Source: Hyphomicrobiales bacterium (GTDB lineage: Bacteria > Pseudomonadota > Alphaproteobacteria > Rhizobiales > Rhizobiaceae). From it: DNA of 48,946 bases. The notes below the pieces were generated by a model that saw only the letters and a program-made list of their open reading frames with translations, did not search any database and was not told the origin of the DNA. The position numbers and the translations under genes were made by a program. The first letter of the stretch is position 1, and each line of letters begins with the position of its first letter. The stretch lies in contig UCCS01000040.1 in NCBI GenBank assembly GCA_900470965.1, forward strand, positions 2,930-51,875. The letters are read 5' to 3'. Shown piece after piece: positions 15,871 through 25,166 of the stretch.

Positions 15871-16857
15871 TCAGGGCCTGTCCATATGATAGCAGGCAGC
15901 CGTCTGGCCGGGACGAACCAGTTCCGTCGGCGGCATCTCGGTGCGGCAGATATCCGTCGCCTTCCAGCAGCGGGGCGAAAAGACGCAGCCCTTCGGCGGA
16001 TTGAGCGGCGAGGGCGGGTCCCCCTGCAGGCGGATGCGGCTGCGCAGGCGCGCAAGTTTAGGATCCGGGATCGGAGCCGCCGAGAAGAGCGCCTGCGTGT
16101 AGGGATGGGCCGGGTGTTCGAAGACGGTCGCGCAATCACCGGCTTCCACGACCTTGCCAAGATAGAGCACCAGCACGTCATCCGAGATCAGACGTACGAC
16201 CGAGAGGTCGTGGCTGATGAAGATCAGCGTCAGGCCGAACTCCTTGCGCAGCTTGCGAAGCAGCGTGATGACCTGGCCCTGGATCGACACGTCGAGAGCG
16301 GAGACCGGTTCGTCGCAGATGATGAGCTTCGGCCGGGTGACGACAGCGCGGGCGATGCCGATGCGCTGCGCCTGACCGCCCGAGAATTCGTGCGGATAAC
16401 GGTTGATCATTTCCGGCACCAGACCGACGGCGGTCATGATCTCCCGCACGCGCTCAAGACGCTGAGACCTTGTCAGCTTCGGCTCGAAGACGGTGAGCGG
16501 CTCGGCAATGATATCGCCGACCGTCATGCGCGGATCGAGCGAGGCGATCGGATCCTGGAAGATAATCTGCATGTCGCGGCGTGCGGCACGCATTTCCTCA
16601 TCCGTCAGATCGAGCAGGTTGCGGCCCTGCCAGAGGATACGGCCCTTCTGTGCCTTCAGAAGACGCAGGATAGAGCGGCCGAGCGTTGACTTGCCGCAGC
16701 CGGATTCACCGACAATGCCAAGCGTGCGGCCTTCGGCGAGATCGAAGCTGACATTGTTGACGGCCGTCAGCATCAGCGGCGGCTTGAAGAAGGATTTCGA
16801 GGGGATCTCGAACTGGGTTGTCAGGTTCTCGACCCTCAGAAGCGAGCGTTCAGCCAT
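15871..16857 (-). CDS. oppF: Oligopeptide ABC transporter ATP-binding protein OppF
   Basis: This 328-residue ATPase has Walker A GESGCGKST, the Q-loop IIFQDP, signature SGGQAQRIGIARAV, Walker B LIICDEP and an SHD switch. The C-terminal oligopeptide-transporter extension has the cysteine-rich GCVFSPRCWKATDIC segment, which in this family can bind an iron-sulfur cluster. It pairs with OppD to power import of peptides. It overlaps oppD by 8 bases (ATGGCTGA), so translation is probably coupled. It is the last gene of the opp operon. Confidence 0.95.
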   Translation of the reverse strand: MAERSLLRVENLTTQFEIPSKSFFKPPLMLTAVNNVSFDLAEGRTLGIVGESGCGKSTLGRSILRLLKAQKGRILWQGRNLLDLTDEEMRAARRDMQIIFQDPIASLDPRMTVGDIIAEPLTVFEPKLTRSQRLERVREIMTAVGLVPEMINRYPHEFSGGQAQRIGIARAVVTRPKLIICDEPVSALDVSIQGQVITLLRKLRKEFGLTLIFISHDLSVVRLISDDVLVLYLGKVVEAGDCATVFEHPAHPYTQALFSAAPIPDPKLARLRSRIRLQGDPPSPLNPPKGCVFSPRCWKATDICRTEMPPTELVRPGQTAACYHMDRP

Positions 16858-17869
16858 GGATCAGCAACTCCTCGCGGCGGGGGAAGGGATGGAAACAGGC
16901 GGCGCAATGATTTGCCCCCTGCTGTTGAAGCTGCGGCGGGCGGTCGATGCAATCGTCCTGGACCTGCGAACAGCGCGGCGAGAAATTGCAGCCCTTCGGC
17001 AGGTGCTGCAGGTTCGGCGGGCGGCCGGGAATGACGACGAGGTCGTCGACGTCCTGGTCCGGGCGCGGGATCGAAGCATGGAGTGCGGCCGTATAGGGGT
17101 GGGCCGGGTTTTCGAAGAGCTCATCGACCGGAGCTTCCTCGACGATGCGGCCGGCATACATGACGGCAACCCTGTCTGCGAGACCCGCGACGACGCCGAG
17201 GTCGTGGGTGATCATCAGAAGCGCCGTGTTCATTTCGGCCGTCAGATCATTGAAGAGATCCAGGATCTGGGCCTGGATGGTCACGTCGAGCGCCGTGGTC
17301 GGCTCGTCGGCGATCAGCAGTTTCGGCTTGGTGAGCAGCGCCATGGCAATGACGATGCGCTGGCGCATGCCGCCCGAGAGCTCGTGCGGATAAAGATTGA
17401 AACGGCGTGTCGGATCGGGAATGCCGACGCGCTTCAACATCTCCAGAGCCGCGGCAGAGGCCGCCTTGGCGGTAAAGCCGCGATGAATCTCAAGCTGTTC
17501 CGTCAACTGCCGGGAAATCCGGAGCGACGGGTTCAGCGCCGTCATCGGGTCCTGGAAGACCATGGCCATATCCTTGCCGCGGACATGGTCGAGCTCACGG
17601 GGTTTAAGCGCCAGCACGTCCTTGCCTTCGAGCAGAGCCTGACCGGTCGTTTTACCGTTCTTGGCGAGCAGGCCCATGATGCCGAGGAAGGTCTGGCTCT
17701 TGCCCGAACCGGATTCGCCGACGATGGCGATGCGCTCACCGCGGCGCACCGTCAGGTTCATGTTGGAGACCGCCTTCACCTGCCCCTCGGGCGTTTCGAA
17801 GGTAATCGAATAGTCCTTCAGTTCGAGAAGGATATCGTTCTGTTTTTCTTTTTGATTTTCTGGGGTCAT
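16850..17869 (-). CDS. oppD: Oligopeptide ABC transporter ATP-binding protein OppD
   Basis: This 339-residue ATPase has Walker A GESGSGKSQ, signature LSGGMRQRIVIAMAL, Walker B LLIADEP and TTALD, and the C-terminal Opp extension GCNFSPRCSQVQDDC. It is the partner of OppF. ATG 17869 lies one base after the oppC stop codon, and AAGGA in the last codons of oppC serves as ribosome site. An in-frame upstream start at 17896 would overlap oppC by 26 bases and lacks support. Confidence 0.95.
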   Translation of the reverse strand: MTPENQKEKQNDILLELKDYSITFETPEGQVKAVSNMNLTVRRGERIAIVGESGSGKSQTFLGIMGLLAKNGKTTGQALLEGKDVLALKPRELDHVRGKDMAMVFQDPMTALNPSLRISRQLTEQLEIHRGFTAKAASAAALEMLKRVGIPDPTRRFNLYPHELSGGMRQRIVIAMALLTKPKLLIADEPTTALDVTIQAQILDLFNDLTAEMNTALLMITHDLGVVAGLADRVAVMYAGRIVEEAPVDELFENPAHPYTAALHASIPRPDQDVDDLVVIPGRPPNLQHLPKGCNFSPRCSQVQDDCIDRPPQLQQQGANHCAACFHPFPRREELLIHG

Positions 17870-17870
17870 C

Positions 17871-18788
17871 CTATCGATCCTTCGGGTCGAACGCATCGCG
17901 CAGGCCGTCGCCGATGAAGAGCAGGCTCAGCAGCAGGGCCACGAGGAAGCTTGCCGGGAAAATCAGCAGCCAGGGCATGCTTTCCATGGCATCGGTACCT
18001 TCGGCAATCAGTGTGCCGAGCGAGGTCAGCGGTTCCTGAACGCCGAAACCGAGATAGGAAAGGAAGCTCTCGGTCGCGATGATCTCAGGCACGGTCAGGG
18101 CGGCGAAGATGACGACGGGGCCGACGAGGTTCGGGATGATGTGCTTGGTGATGATCTTGAAGGGCTTCTGACCCGAAGCGCGGGCAGCCTCCACGAATTC
18201 ACGGTGCTTGAGCGACAGGGTCTGGCCGCGCACGATACGGGCCATGGTCAGCCATTCGAGCGCGCCGATCGCAGCAAAGAGCAGGTAGACGTTGCGGCCG
18301 AAGATGACCATCAGCAGGATGACGAAGAGGATGTAGGGGAGCGCATACATGATGTCGACGAAGCGCATCATGATGGAGTCCAGCCTGCCGCCAATATAGC
18401 CGGAGACCGCTCCGTAGAGCACACCGATGACGACGGAGACGAGGGTTGCCGTCAGCGCCACGGCCAGCGAAACGCGCGTGCCATAGAGCACGCGGGCGAG
18501 CAGGTCGCGGCCATTCGGGTCGGTGCCGAAATAGTGGCCGCTTTCGAAGGAGGGCGGGGTGCGGAAGGCGGCCCAGTCCGGGTCTTCATAGTTGAAGGGG
18601 ATGAAGTTCGGGCCGAGGAAGGCAGCGAGGATCAGCAGCACCAGCACGCCGATCGATATGACGGCCGCCTTGTTGCGGGAGAGACGGCGCAGGGCGTCTT
18701 TCGTCAGCGAGCGACCTTCCGGAGCCAGGCCTTCCGCTTCCAGCAATTCGGCTGCGAGCAGCTCTCTTTTTGCAGGATTGAGGATCAT
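17871..18788 (-). CDS. oppC: Oligopeptide ABC transporter permease OppC
   Basis: This 305-residue permease has the N-terminal cytoplasmic region (LTKDALRRLSRNKAAV) typical of OppC/DppC, a first membrane segment, the periplasmic stretch with FGTDPNGRDLLARVLYG, and five further membrane segments containing the ATPase-contact EAARASGQ loop. With OppB it forms the peptide channel. Its ATG overlaps the oppB stop in an ATGA. Confidence 0.95.
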   Translation of the reverse strand: MILNPAKRELLAAELLEAEGLAPEGRSLTKDALRRLSRNKAAVISIGVLVLLILAAFLGPNFIPFNYEDPDWAAFRTPPSFESGHYFGTDPNGRDLLARVLYGTRVSLAVALTATLVSVVIGVLYGAVSGYIGGRLDSIMMRFVDIMYALPYILFVILLMVIFGRNVYLLFAAIGALEWLTMARIVRGQTLSLKHREFVEAARASGQKPFKIITKHIIPNLVGPVVIFAALTVPEIIATESFLSYLGFGVQEPLTSLGTLIAEGTDAMESMPWLLIFPASFLVALLLSLLFIGDGLRDAFDPKDR

Positions 18789-19708
18789 CTGTTTCTCACT
18801 TTCGGGTCCAGCCAGGCATAGGCGATGTCGACCAGAAGGTTCAGGAACACGATCAGCACCATGTAGAAGATGACCGTACCGAGAACCATGCCGTAATCGC
18901 GGTTCAGCGCGGCGTTGACGAAATAGCGGCCGATGCCGGGCAATCCGAAGATACTTTCGACGACCAGCGAGCCGGTGAGAAGGTAGCTTGCCGCCGGGCC
19001 CAGATAGGAGACGACGGGCATCATGGCGGGCTTCAGCGCGTGGCGCATGACCGTCAGGCGCGGACCGATGCCCTTTGCCTTGGCGGTGCGGATGAAGTTC
19101 TGGTTCATCACCTCGATCATCGAACCGCGGGTGATGCGCGAGATGCGGCCGGCATGCGGCAACGCCAGAACGAAGATCGGCAAGACGAGGTATTTGATCG
19201 AGCCGTCACCCCAGCCACCGACTGGAAACCACGCGAGGTGGATGCCGAAGACGAGCTGCATGATGGGCGCGATCAGGAAGTTCGGGAGAACGACGCCTAC
19301 GAGAATAAGGGCACCCAGAATATAATCCGGTGCCTTGTTCTGATAGAGCGCCCCAAGACAGCCGACACCCACGCCGACGATGATGGCGATCAGGAAGGCA
19401 GCCGTACCGATGGTGAAGGTGTAGGGCAGGCCGATCATGATCTGCTGGGTGACGGTGAAGTCCTCGCTCGCGAAGGAGGGGCCGAGGTCACCTTTCAGCA
19501 GGTCGCCGACATAGATCAGGTACTGCTGAATGAGCGGCTTATCCAGATTGTAGTGGGCCGCAAGGTTTTTCAGGATCACCGGCGGCAATGGCCTTTCGCC
19601 ATCGAAGGGGCCGCCGGGGGCAAGGCGCAAAACGAAAAAGCAAGCTGTGACGGCGATCCACAGAACGGGGATCGTCGACAGCAATCGACGGAGTGCATAT
19701 TTGATCAT
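18785..19708 (-). CDS. oppB: Oligopeptide ABC transporter permease OppB
   Basis: This 307-residue permease starts with the family hallmark MIKYALRRLLSTIPVLW, followed by FVLRLAPGGPFDGERPLPP, six membrane segments and the ATPase-contact loop FIRTAKAKGIGP. It follows oppA after 48 bases that contain a strong hairpin. Confidence 0.95.
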   Translation of the reverse strand: MIKYALRRLLSTIPVLWIAVTACFFVLRLAPGGPFDGERPLPPVILKNLAAHYNLDKPLIQQYLIYVGDLLKGDLGPSFASEDFTVTQQIMIGLPYTFTIGTAAFLIAIIVGVGVGCLGALYQNKAPDYILGALILVGVVLPNFLIAPIMQLVFGIHLAWFPVGGWGDGSIKYLVLPIFVLALPHAGRISRITRGSMIEVMNQNFIRTAKAKGIGPRLTVMRHALKPAMMPVVSYLGPAASYLLTGSLVVESIFGLPGIGRYFVNAALNRDYGMVLGTVIFYMVLIVFLNLLVDIAYAWLDPKVRNR

Positions 19709-19719
19709 GGGCGTGGAGC

Positions 19720-19748
19720 GGCTCTTCCCGGGAGAACCGGGAAGAGCC
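19720..19748 (-). other. Intercistronic hairpin between oppA and oppB
   Basis: A perfect 12-bp stem (19720-19731 with 19737-19748) around a 5-base loop starts 9 bases after the oppA stop. No T-run follows on the minus strand, so it is unlikely to be a full terminator. Hairpins in this position often protect binding-protein mRNA and give more OppA than membrane components. Confidence 0.75.
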
Positions 19749-19756
19749 TTTCATCC

Positions 19757-21337
19757 TTATTCCTTGATGGACAGCCAGCGGGTGCGGTGGATGTCCTGAA
19801 CGTTGTCGACGAAGCCCTCGATCTTGGGCGAGACGACGTTCTTGGAGACGTAGTAATAGATCGGAAGTGCGGCGGAATCGTCCAGCGCGAGCTGTTCGGC
19901 CTTCTTGAAGATTTCGGCGCGCTTCGTCAGATCGGTCTGAGCGTTGCCGTCCTTGATCAGCTTGTCATAGTCGGCATTCGACCAGCGGCCGTAGTTCATC
20001 TGAACGCCCGCGACGAGCAGGTTCAGGAAGTTGTCCGGATCGTTGTAGTCGGCGAGCCAACCGGCACGTCCGATCTGCACTTCACCACGCTGCAGCTGGT
20101 CGTAGTGGACCTTCGTCTCAGCGTTGACGAGCTCAACATTCACGCCCAGCGGCTTCCACATGGAGGCGATCGCGACGGCGATACGCTTGTGGTTGTCGTT
20201 GGTGTTGTACTTGAGCTCGGTGGTCAGCGGATGATCCGGGCCGAAGCCGGCTTCCTTCAGCAGCTTCTTGGCTTCTTCAACCTTGTCCTTGTAAGGAAGG
20301 TCCTTCCACGAAACGTAGGCCGGTTCGCCGTAATTTGCCGTGCCCGGCGGAACCCAGGAGTAAGCCGGCAGTTCGCCGGTGCCGAGGATCTGCGGGCCGA
20401 TGACTTCGCGGTTGATCGCCATCGAGAGAGCCTGACGGACGCGCTTGTCGTTGAAGGGCGGCTTGGTCGAGTTGATGACGTAGTAGTAGAGGCCGGAGAA
20501 GGGGGCGACATGCGCCTGGCCCGGCAGGTTCTTCTTCATCCACTCGTACTGGTCGGTCGGGAAGTCGGTGAGAATGTCGAATTCGCCGGCACGGTAACGC
20601 TTCAGCGCGGCTTCCTGATCCTCAAGCACGAAGAACTTCGCGCCGTCGATCTTGATATCCTTAGCACCGTAATATTGGTCGTTCTTGACGGTCGTGACGT
20701 GCGAACCGGGGACCCATTCGGTCGGCTTGTACGGACCGTTGGTGACGATGTTGCCAATCTTGACCCAGTCCTGACCCTTGGCCTCGACGACATGCTTCGG
20801 CAGCGGATAGGCCGTGTAGTGCATCAGGGCGTTGATGAAATAGGGGGTCGGGTTTTCAAGGGTGATCTCGAGCGTCTTGTCGTCGATCGCCTTGACGCCG
20901 AGCTCGTTCAGATCGGTGATCTCGCCCTTATTGATCTTTTCTGCGTTCTTGATGGTGAACTGCAGATAGGCGTAGTCGGCCGCATTTTTCGGATCGATGA
21001 GGCGCTGGAAGGCGAACACAAAGTCGCCGGCCGTTACCGGTTGGCCATCGGACCACTTGATGCCATCACGGAGCTTGAAAGTGTAGACCTTGCCATCAGG
21101 GGAAATGGTCCAGCTTTCGGCCTGGCCGGGAACCGGGTTGTCCTTGGCGTCTTCGGTGACGAGGCCTTCGAAGATGTCGCCGGCAATACGGTTTTCCCAG
21201 TCGCCGGAGAGTTTTTGCGGATCCAGCGAGGTGGGGTCGCCACCATTATGGATATTCAGCGTGGCCGCGTGGGCCGAAAATGCGAGCAATGAGCCAACCA
21301 TTGCAGACGCGAGAAATTTTTTCGTGAAAAAGGACAT
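19757..21337 (-). CDS. oppA: Oligopeptide-binding protein OppA
   Basis: This 526-residue periplasmic binding protein of the SBP_bac_5 family has a signal peptide (FLASAMVGSLLAFSAHA) and the landmarks GGDPTSLDPQKLSG, WENRIAGDIFEGL, RDGIKWSDGQPVTAGDFVFAF, RQALSMAINREVI and the C-terminal YVSKNVVSPKIEG. It captures oligopeptides for OppBCDF. It is the first gene of the operon, and AGGTGGACCCAGT precedes its ATG. Confidence 0.96.
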   Translation of the reverse strand: MSFFTKKFLASAMVGSLLAFSAHAATLNIHNGGDPTSLDPQKLSGDWENRIAGDIFEGLVTEDAKDNPVPGQAESWTISPDGKVYTFKLRDGIKWSDGQPVTAGDFVFAFQRLIDPKNAADYAYLQFTIKNAEKINKGEITDLNELGVKAIDDKTLEITLENPTPYFINALMHYTAYPLPKHVVEAKGQDWVKIGNIVTNGPYKPTEWVPGSHVTTVKNDQYYGAKDIKIDGAKFFVLEDQEAALKRYRAGEFDILTDFPTDQYEWMKKNLPGQAHVAPFSGLYYYVINSTKPPFNDKRVRQALSMAINREVIGPQILGTGELPAYSWVPPGTANYGEPAYVSWKDLPYKDKVEEAKKLLKEAGFGPDHPLTTELKYNTNDNHKRIAVAIASMWKPLGVNVELVNAETKVHYDQLQRGEVQIGRAGWLADYNDPDNFLNLLVAGVQMNYGRWSNADYDKLIKDGNAQTDLTKRAEIFKKAEQLALDDSAALPIYYYVSKNVVSPKIEGFVDNVQDIHRTRWLSIKE

Positions 21338-21709
21338 ACTGGGTCCACCTTTCTAGGCTTTTCGCCTTTTCTTTAGTCATTTGTTCCCGATTTGACCTGT
21401 TACGTGCAGGTCAACGGCACCTTAACGCAAAGGTTTGGCGTTGCAACCCCTAAACCGGTGGGTAGCATTCGGGTGTGGACAAGCTTATAAGCGTCTCCCT
21501 TTTGTCTGATCGCGACCGTCCATCATTCAAGTCCAAATGCGCCATTGCGCTGTTGTTTTTTGCTTCGCCGCTTAAAGCGCGCCGCGATCTTTCAGATCCG
21601 CTTGCCACGCTTTAAGTCTTTGTTTTACGCATGTCGCGCAAAACCGCTGCGCACTTTTGCGCGACATGCTTTAGTGTTGCGGGCGAAATGAAGCAGGAGG
21701 CGGTGGTCA
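21338..21709. other. oppA upstream region with repeat element
   Basis: These 372 bases between the divergent oppA and alpha-glucosidase genes contain the double-palindrome repeat at 21573-21673 and, nearer oppA, an AT-richer part that should hold its promoter. I see no gene in it. Confidence 0.7.
21573..21673 (+). repeat. Double-palindrome intergenic repeat, copy 1 (RIME-like)
   Basis: This 101-bp element begins TAAAGC and ends GCTTTA. Its left half can fold through TAAAGCG/CGCTTTA with an inner GATCT/AGATC stem. Its right half is a perfect 15-bp hairpin (21629-21643 with 21655-21669) around an 11-base loop. A close copy lies at 33847-33950. The size, two-palindrome structure and intergenic position fit the rhizobial intergenic mosaic elements (RIME) class; assignment to a named subtype is not certain. 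Confidence 0.85.
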
Positions 21710-23359
21710 ATGGTGCTGCAGACAGGCGGGAATGCGGATTGGTGGCGCGGTGCGGTGATCTATCAGGTCTATCCGCGATCGTTTCAGGATACGAATGGCG
21801 ACGGGCTCGGCGATCTCAAGGGGATAACCCGGCGCCTCTCCCATATCGCAAGCCTTGGCGTCGATGCCATCTGGCTCTCTCCCTTCTTCAAATCACCCAT
21901 GGCCGACATGGGTTATGACGTCTCCGACTATTGTGACGTCGACCCGATTTTCGGCACGCTCGACGATTTCGATGCGATGATGGCAGAAGCTCACAGGCTC
22001 GGCATAAGGGTCATTATCGATCAGGTGATCTCTCATACATCAGACCGGCATCCGTGGTTTGTGGAAAGCCGTTCCAGCCGCACGAACGACAAGGCCGACT
22101 GGTATGTATGGGCCGACCCGAAGCCGGATGGGACAGCGCCGAACAACTGGCTGTCGATCTTCGGCGGGCCTGGCTGGGAATGGGACGGCGTGCGCCGGCA
22201 ATATTACCAGCATAACTTCCTGACCTCGCAGCCCGACCTGAATTTTCACAGCAAGCCGGTTCAGGATGCGCTGCTGCAGACGGTGAGGTTCTGGCTGGAC
22301 CGCGGCGTGGACGGTTTTCGGCTGGATACGGTGAATTATTACTTCTGCGACAAGCAGCTCCGAGACAATCCGCCGCATGTGCCAGACCCGGATCAGCCCG
22401 GCCTCGATGCGCCCGACAGCAATCCCTATGGCATGCAGAACCACCTTTACGACAAGACGCAGCCGGAAAACCTTGAATTCCTCAAGCGCTTTCGGGCTTT
22501 GCTCGACCAGTATGAGGGGCGCACGACCGTCGGTGAAGTCGGCGACGGTGCGCGCTCGCTGAAGACCGTTGCGGCCTATACGACCGGCGGCGACAAGCTG
22601 CATATGTGCTACACCTTCGACCTGCTTGGTCCGGACTTCACGGCAGATCATATCCGCGGCTGTGTCGAGAGCTTCCAGCGTATGGTGAAGGACGGCTGGG
22701 TCTGCTGGGCCTTCTCCAATCACGACGTCAACCGCCACGTCAGCCGTTTCGCGCTGACGGAGGAGGAGCGTCCTGTTATCGCCAAGCTGGCGATTTCGGT
22801 TCTGGCAGCACTTCGCGGTTCGATCTGCCTCTATCAGGGCGAGGAGCTGGGGCTGCCGGAGGCGGAGCTTGCCTTCGAAGACCTGCGCGACCCCTATGGC
22901 ATCCGCTTCTGGCCGGCCTTCAAGGGCCGCGACGGGTGCCGCACCCCGATGCCATGGGAGGCTGGCAAGGCGCATGCCGGCTTCACCAGCGCGGAGAAGA
23001 GCTGGCTGCCGGTGCCCTACGAACAGGCGGCGCTTTCCGTGGATACCCAGGAAAACAATGACAGTTCCGTGCTGCACCATTACCGGCGCGCGCTGGAATT
23101 CCGCAAAAGCCAGCCGGTGTTGATCGACGGCAGCATGGAATTCGTCGGCACCAACCAGGAGCTGCTCGCCTTCGTCCGCGAGAAAGGCGGCGAGAAGCTG
23201 CTCTTCGTCTTCAACCTGACGCGCAAGCCCGCGGAGTTCCGTTTTCCAGCCGGCATGTCGCTCGGTGAACCCCTGGCGATGCCGGGGTTCAAGGCCGTTG
23301 CGCGCGATCATGCGGTGAAGCTCGACGCGCTCGACGCTTTCTGCGCCCGTATCAGCTGA
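21710..23359 (+). CDS. GH13 alpha-glucosidase (AglA-like)
   Basis: This 549-residue cytosolic enzyme of glycoside hydrolase family 13 has a (beta/alpha)8 barrel: [20 protein letters not shown] at the start, nucleophile Asp206 in GFRLDTVN, acid/base Glu276 in TVGEVGD and transition-state Asp339 in FSNHD. The family member in rhizobia, AglA, splits sucrose, maltose and trehalose after import. No agl transporter genes are near, so it is a stand-alone enzyme, possibly a paralogue, and specificity among alpha-1,4, alpha-1,6 or trehalose linkages is open. AGGAGG lies 9 bases before the ATG. Its 3' end overlaps the convergent ade gene by 8 bases. Confidence 0.93.
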   Translation: MVLQTGGNADWWRGAVIYQVYPRSFQDTNGDGLGDLKGITRRLSHIASLGVDAIWLSPFFKSPMADMGYDVSDYCDVDPIFGTLDDFDAMMAEAHRLGIRVIIDQVISHTSDRHPWFVESRSSRTNDKADWYVWADPKPDGTAPNNWLSIFGGPGWEWDGVRRQYYQHNFLTSQPDLNFHSKPVQDALLQTVRFWLDRGVDGFRLDTVNYYFCDKQLRDNPPHVPDPDQPGLDAPDSNPYGMQNHLYDKTQPENLEFLKRFRALLDQYEGRTTVGEVGDGARSLKTVAAYTTGGDKLHMCYTFDLLGPDFTADHIRGCVESFQRMVKDGWVCWAFSNHDVNRHVSRFALTEEERPVIAKLAISVLAALRGSICLYQGEELGLPEAELAFEDLRDPYGIRFWPAFKGRDGCRTPMPWEAGKAHAGFTSAEKSWLPVPYEQAALSVDTQENNDSSVLHHYRRALEFRKSQPVLIDGSMEFVGTNQELLAFVREKGGEKLLFVFNLTRKPAEFRFPAGMSLGEPLAMPGFKAVARDHAVKLDALDAFCARIS

Positions 23360-25049
23360 TCAGCGCGAAGCGATCGACGTCCACCATCCCCTTGTCCGAG
23401 ATCTTCAAGTGGGGGATCACGGGCAGGGGCAGGAAGGCAACCTGCAGGAAGGGTTCTTCCAGCGTCGTGCCCAGCGCATAAGCCGCCTTGCGCAGATGAT
23501 GCAGCGTGTCGCGCACCGCCTCATAGGGTTCCAGGCTCATCAGGCCGGCGACCGGCAGGGCAATCTCGCCCGTGACCTTGCCGTCTTCGACGACGACGAA
23601 GCCGCCCTTGATCTCGCCGAGACGATTGGCCGCAAGCGCCATGTCATCCTCGCTGACGCCGACGACGCAGATATTGTGGCTATCATGGCCGACTGTCGAT
23701 GCGATGGCGCCTTTCTTCAATCCAAAACCCTGGACGAAGCCGTTGGCGTGATTGCCGTTCTTGCCGTGACGCTCGATGACAGCGACCTTGATGATGTCAT
23801 TGCCGAGATCAACGATGGTCTGGTTGCCCCTGGCCGGCAGGCGGTAGCGACGATGCTCGGTGATGATCTTGCCGGGCATGACGCCGATGACAGGCGTTTC
23901 GCCTTCCGAAACGGGTACGCCGAAGTGGGCCGCATTGACCGGCCGCGCCTTGACGCTGTCGAGGCCGACAGGCGAGACAGGCTTGCGGGTGGCAAAGAGC
24001 GCATCGGTGACGCGGCGGCCGGCCGAAAAGACCATCTCTGCCTTGCAATTCTCCAGGCTGTCGATAACGACGAGGTCTGCCTTCCAGCCGGGGGCAACGA
24101 GGCCGCGGTCACGCAGACCGAAGGCGCGGGCGGCGGAGATCGATGCGGCCCGGTAGATCGCCAGCGGCTCGACGCCAGCAGCGATCGCCGTGCGGATCAT
24201 GTAGTCGAGATGGCCCTGCTCGGCGATATCGAGCGGGTTGCGGTCATCGGTGCAGAGCGCGAGGTATGACGAGAGGCGTTCGGTGATAATCGGCATCAGG
24301 GCGTGCAGGTCCTTGGAGACGGAGCCCTCGCGCACGAGGATATGCATGCCCTTGCGGATTTTCTCCAGCGCTTCGACTGCACTCGTGCATTCATGCTCGG
24401 TGCGAATGCCGGTGGAGAGATAGCCGTTGAGATCGTTGCCTGAGAGCAGCGGTGCATGCCCATCGATATGGCCGCCCTGGAAAGCATCGAGCTTTGCCAT
24501 GCAGACGGGATCCTTGTGGATCACACCGGGGAAATTCATGAATTCTGCAAGGCCGATGACCTTGGGATGGTCGCGATAGGGCAGGAGGCTTTCGACCGGC
24601 AGATCGGCGCCTGATGTTTCCAGATGCGTGGCCGGCACGCAGGAGGACAGCTGAACACGAATGTCCATGATCGTTTCCAGCGCCGAAGCCAGAAAGAATT
24701 CGATGCCTTCCTTGCCGAGCACATTGGCGATCTCATGAGGATCGCAGATCACGGTCGTCACACCATAGGGCAGCACGCAACGGTCGAATTCATGCGGCGT
24801 GACCAGAGAGGATTCGATATGCAGATGCGTGTCGATGAATCCTGGAACAACGATCTTGCCGGAAATATCGATCTCGGTCTCGCCGCTATAGTTGCCGCAG
24901 ATGCCGACGATGCGGTCGCCGCCGATGGCAATGTCCGACTGGACGAGTTCACCCGTCACGAGATCGAAGAAGCGTCCGCCTTTCAATACGATATCGGCCG
25001 GTATGCGACCCACACCCTGATCGATGAGACGTTCGAGCTTGGCGGTCAT
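23352..25049 (-). CDS. ade: Adenine deaminase
   Basis: This 565-residue amidohydrolase converts adenine to hypoxanthine and ammonia in purine salvage. Evidence is the metal motif [32 protein letters not shown], and the C-terminal domain unique to bacterial adenine deaminases, with [12 protein letters not shown] and [14 protein letters not shown] 25049 starts MTAKLERLI and has CGAGGA upstream; a longer frame to 25157 lacks a ribosome site and overlaps the livJ-like gene's terminator. It follows the branched-chain amino acid binding protein gene on the same strand, separated by a terminator-like hairpin. Confidence 0.95.
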   Translation of the reverse strand: MTAKLERLIDQGVGRIPADIVLKGGRFFDLVTGELVQSDIAIGGDRIVGICGNYSGETEIDISGKIVVPGFIDTHLHIESSLVTPHEFDRCVLPYGVTTVICDPHEIANVLGKEGIEFFLASALETIMDIRVQLSSCVPATHLETSGADLPVESLLPYRDHPKVIGLAEFMNFPGVIHKDPVCMAKLDAFQGGHIDGHAPLLSGNDLNGYLSTGIRTEHECTSAVEALEKIRKGMHILVREGSVSKDLHALMPIITERLSSYLALCTDDRNPLDIAEQGHLDYMIRTAIAAGVEPLAIYRAASISAARAFGLRDRGLVAPGWKADLVVIDSLENCKAEMVFSAGRRVTDALFATRKPVSPVGLDSVKARPVNAAHFGVPVSEGETPVIGVMPGKIITEHRRYRLPARGNQTIVDLGNDIIKVAVIERHGKNGNHANGFVQGFGLKKGAIASTVGHDSHNICVVGVSEDDMALAANRLGEIKGGFVVVEDGKVTGEIALPVAGLMSLEPYEAVRDTLHHLRKAAYALGTTLEEPFLQVAFLPLPVIPHLKISDKGMVDVDRFALIS

Positions 25050-25109
25050 GACTATCCTCGCGATACAATCGATTCCGCGAGTTATAGCGCATCCGTCTGC
25101 GGATTGGAT

Positions 25110-25145
25110 GCCCGCAAACGAAACCGGGCGCCAATGGCGCCCGGT
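25110..25145 (-). terminator. Terminator after the branched-chain amino acid binding protein gene
   Basis: A perfect 10-bp GC-rich stem (25123-25132 with 25136-25145) with an AAT loop lies 21 bases after the stop codon; TTCGTTTG follows on the minus strand. Confidence 0.72.
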
Positions 25146-25166
25146 CGCGTGTCTCATTCGTTTCGA

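Noticed and set aside
16493..17917. 474-codon plus-strand open frame opposite oppF/oppD
   Set aside because: Antisense to two clear ABC ATPase genes with all motifs; no family resemblance of its own.
19040..21292. 750-codon plus-strand open frame opposite oppA and oppB
   Set aside because: Its translation is low in complexity and resembles antisense of high-GC genes; oppA and oppB on the minus strand are unmistakable.
22040..23311. 423-codon minus-strand open frame opposite the alpha-glucosidase
   Set aside because: The GH13 enzyme on the plus strand is complete; this frame has no recognisable domain.
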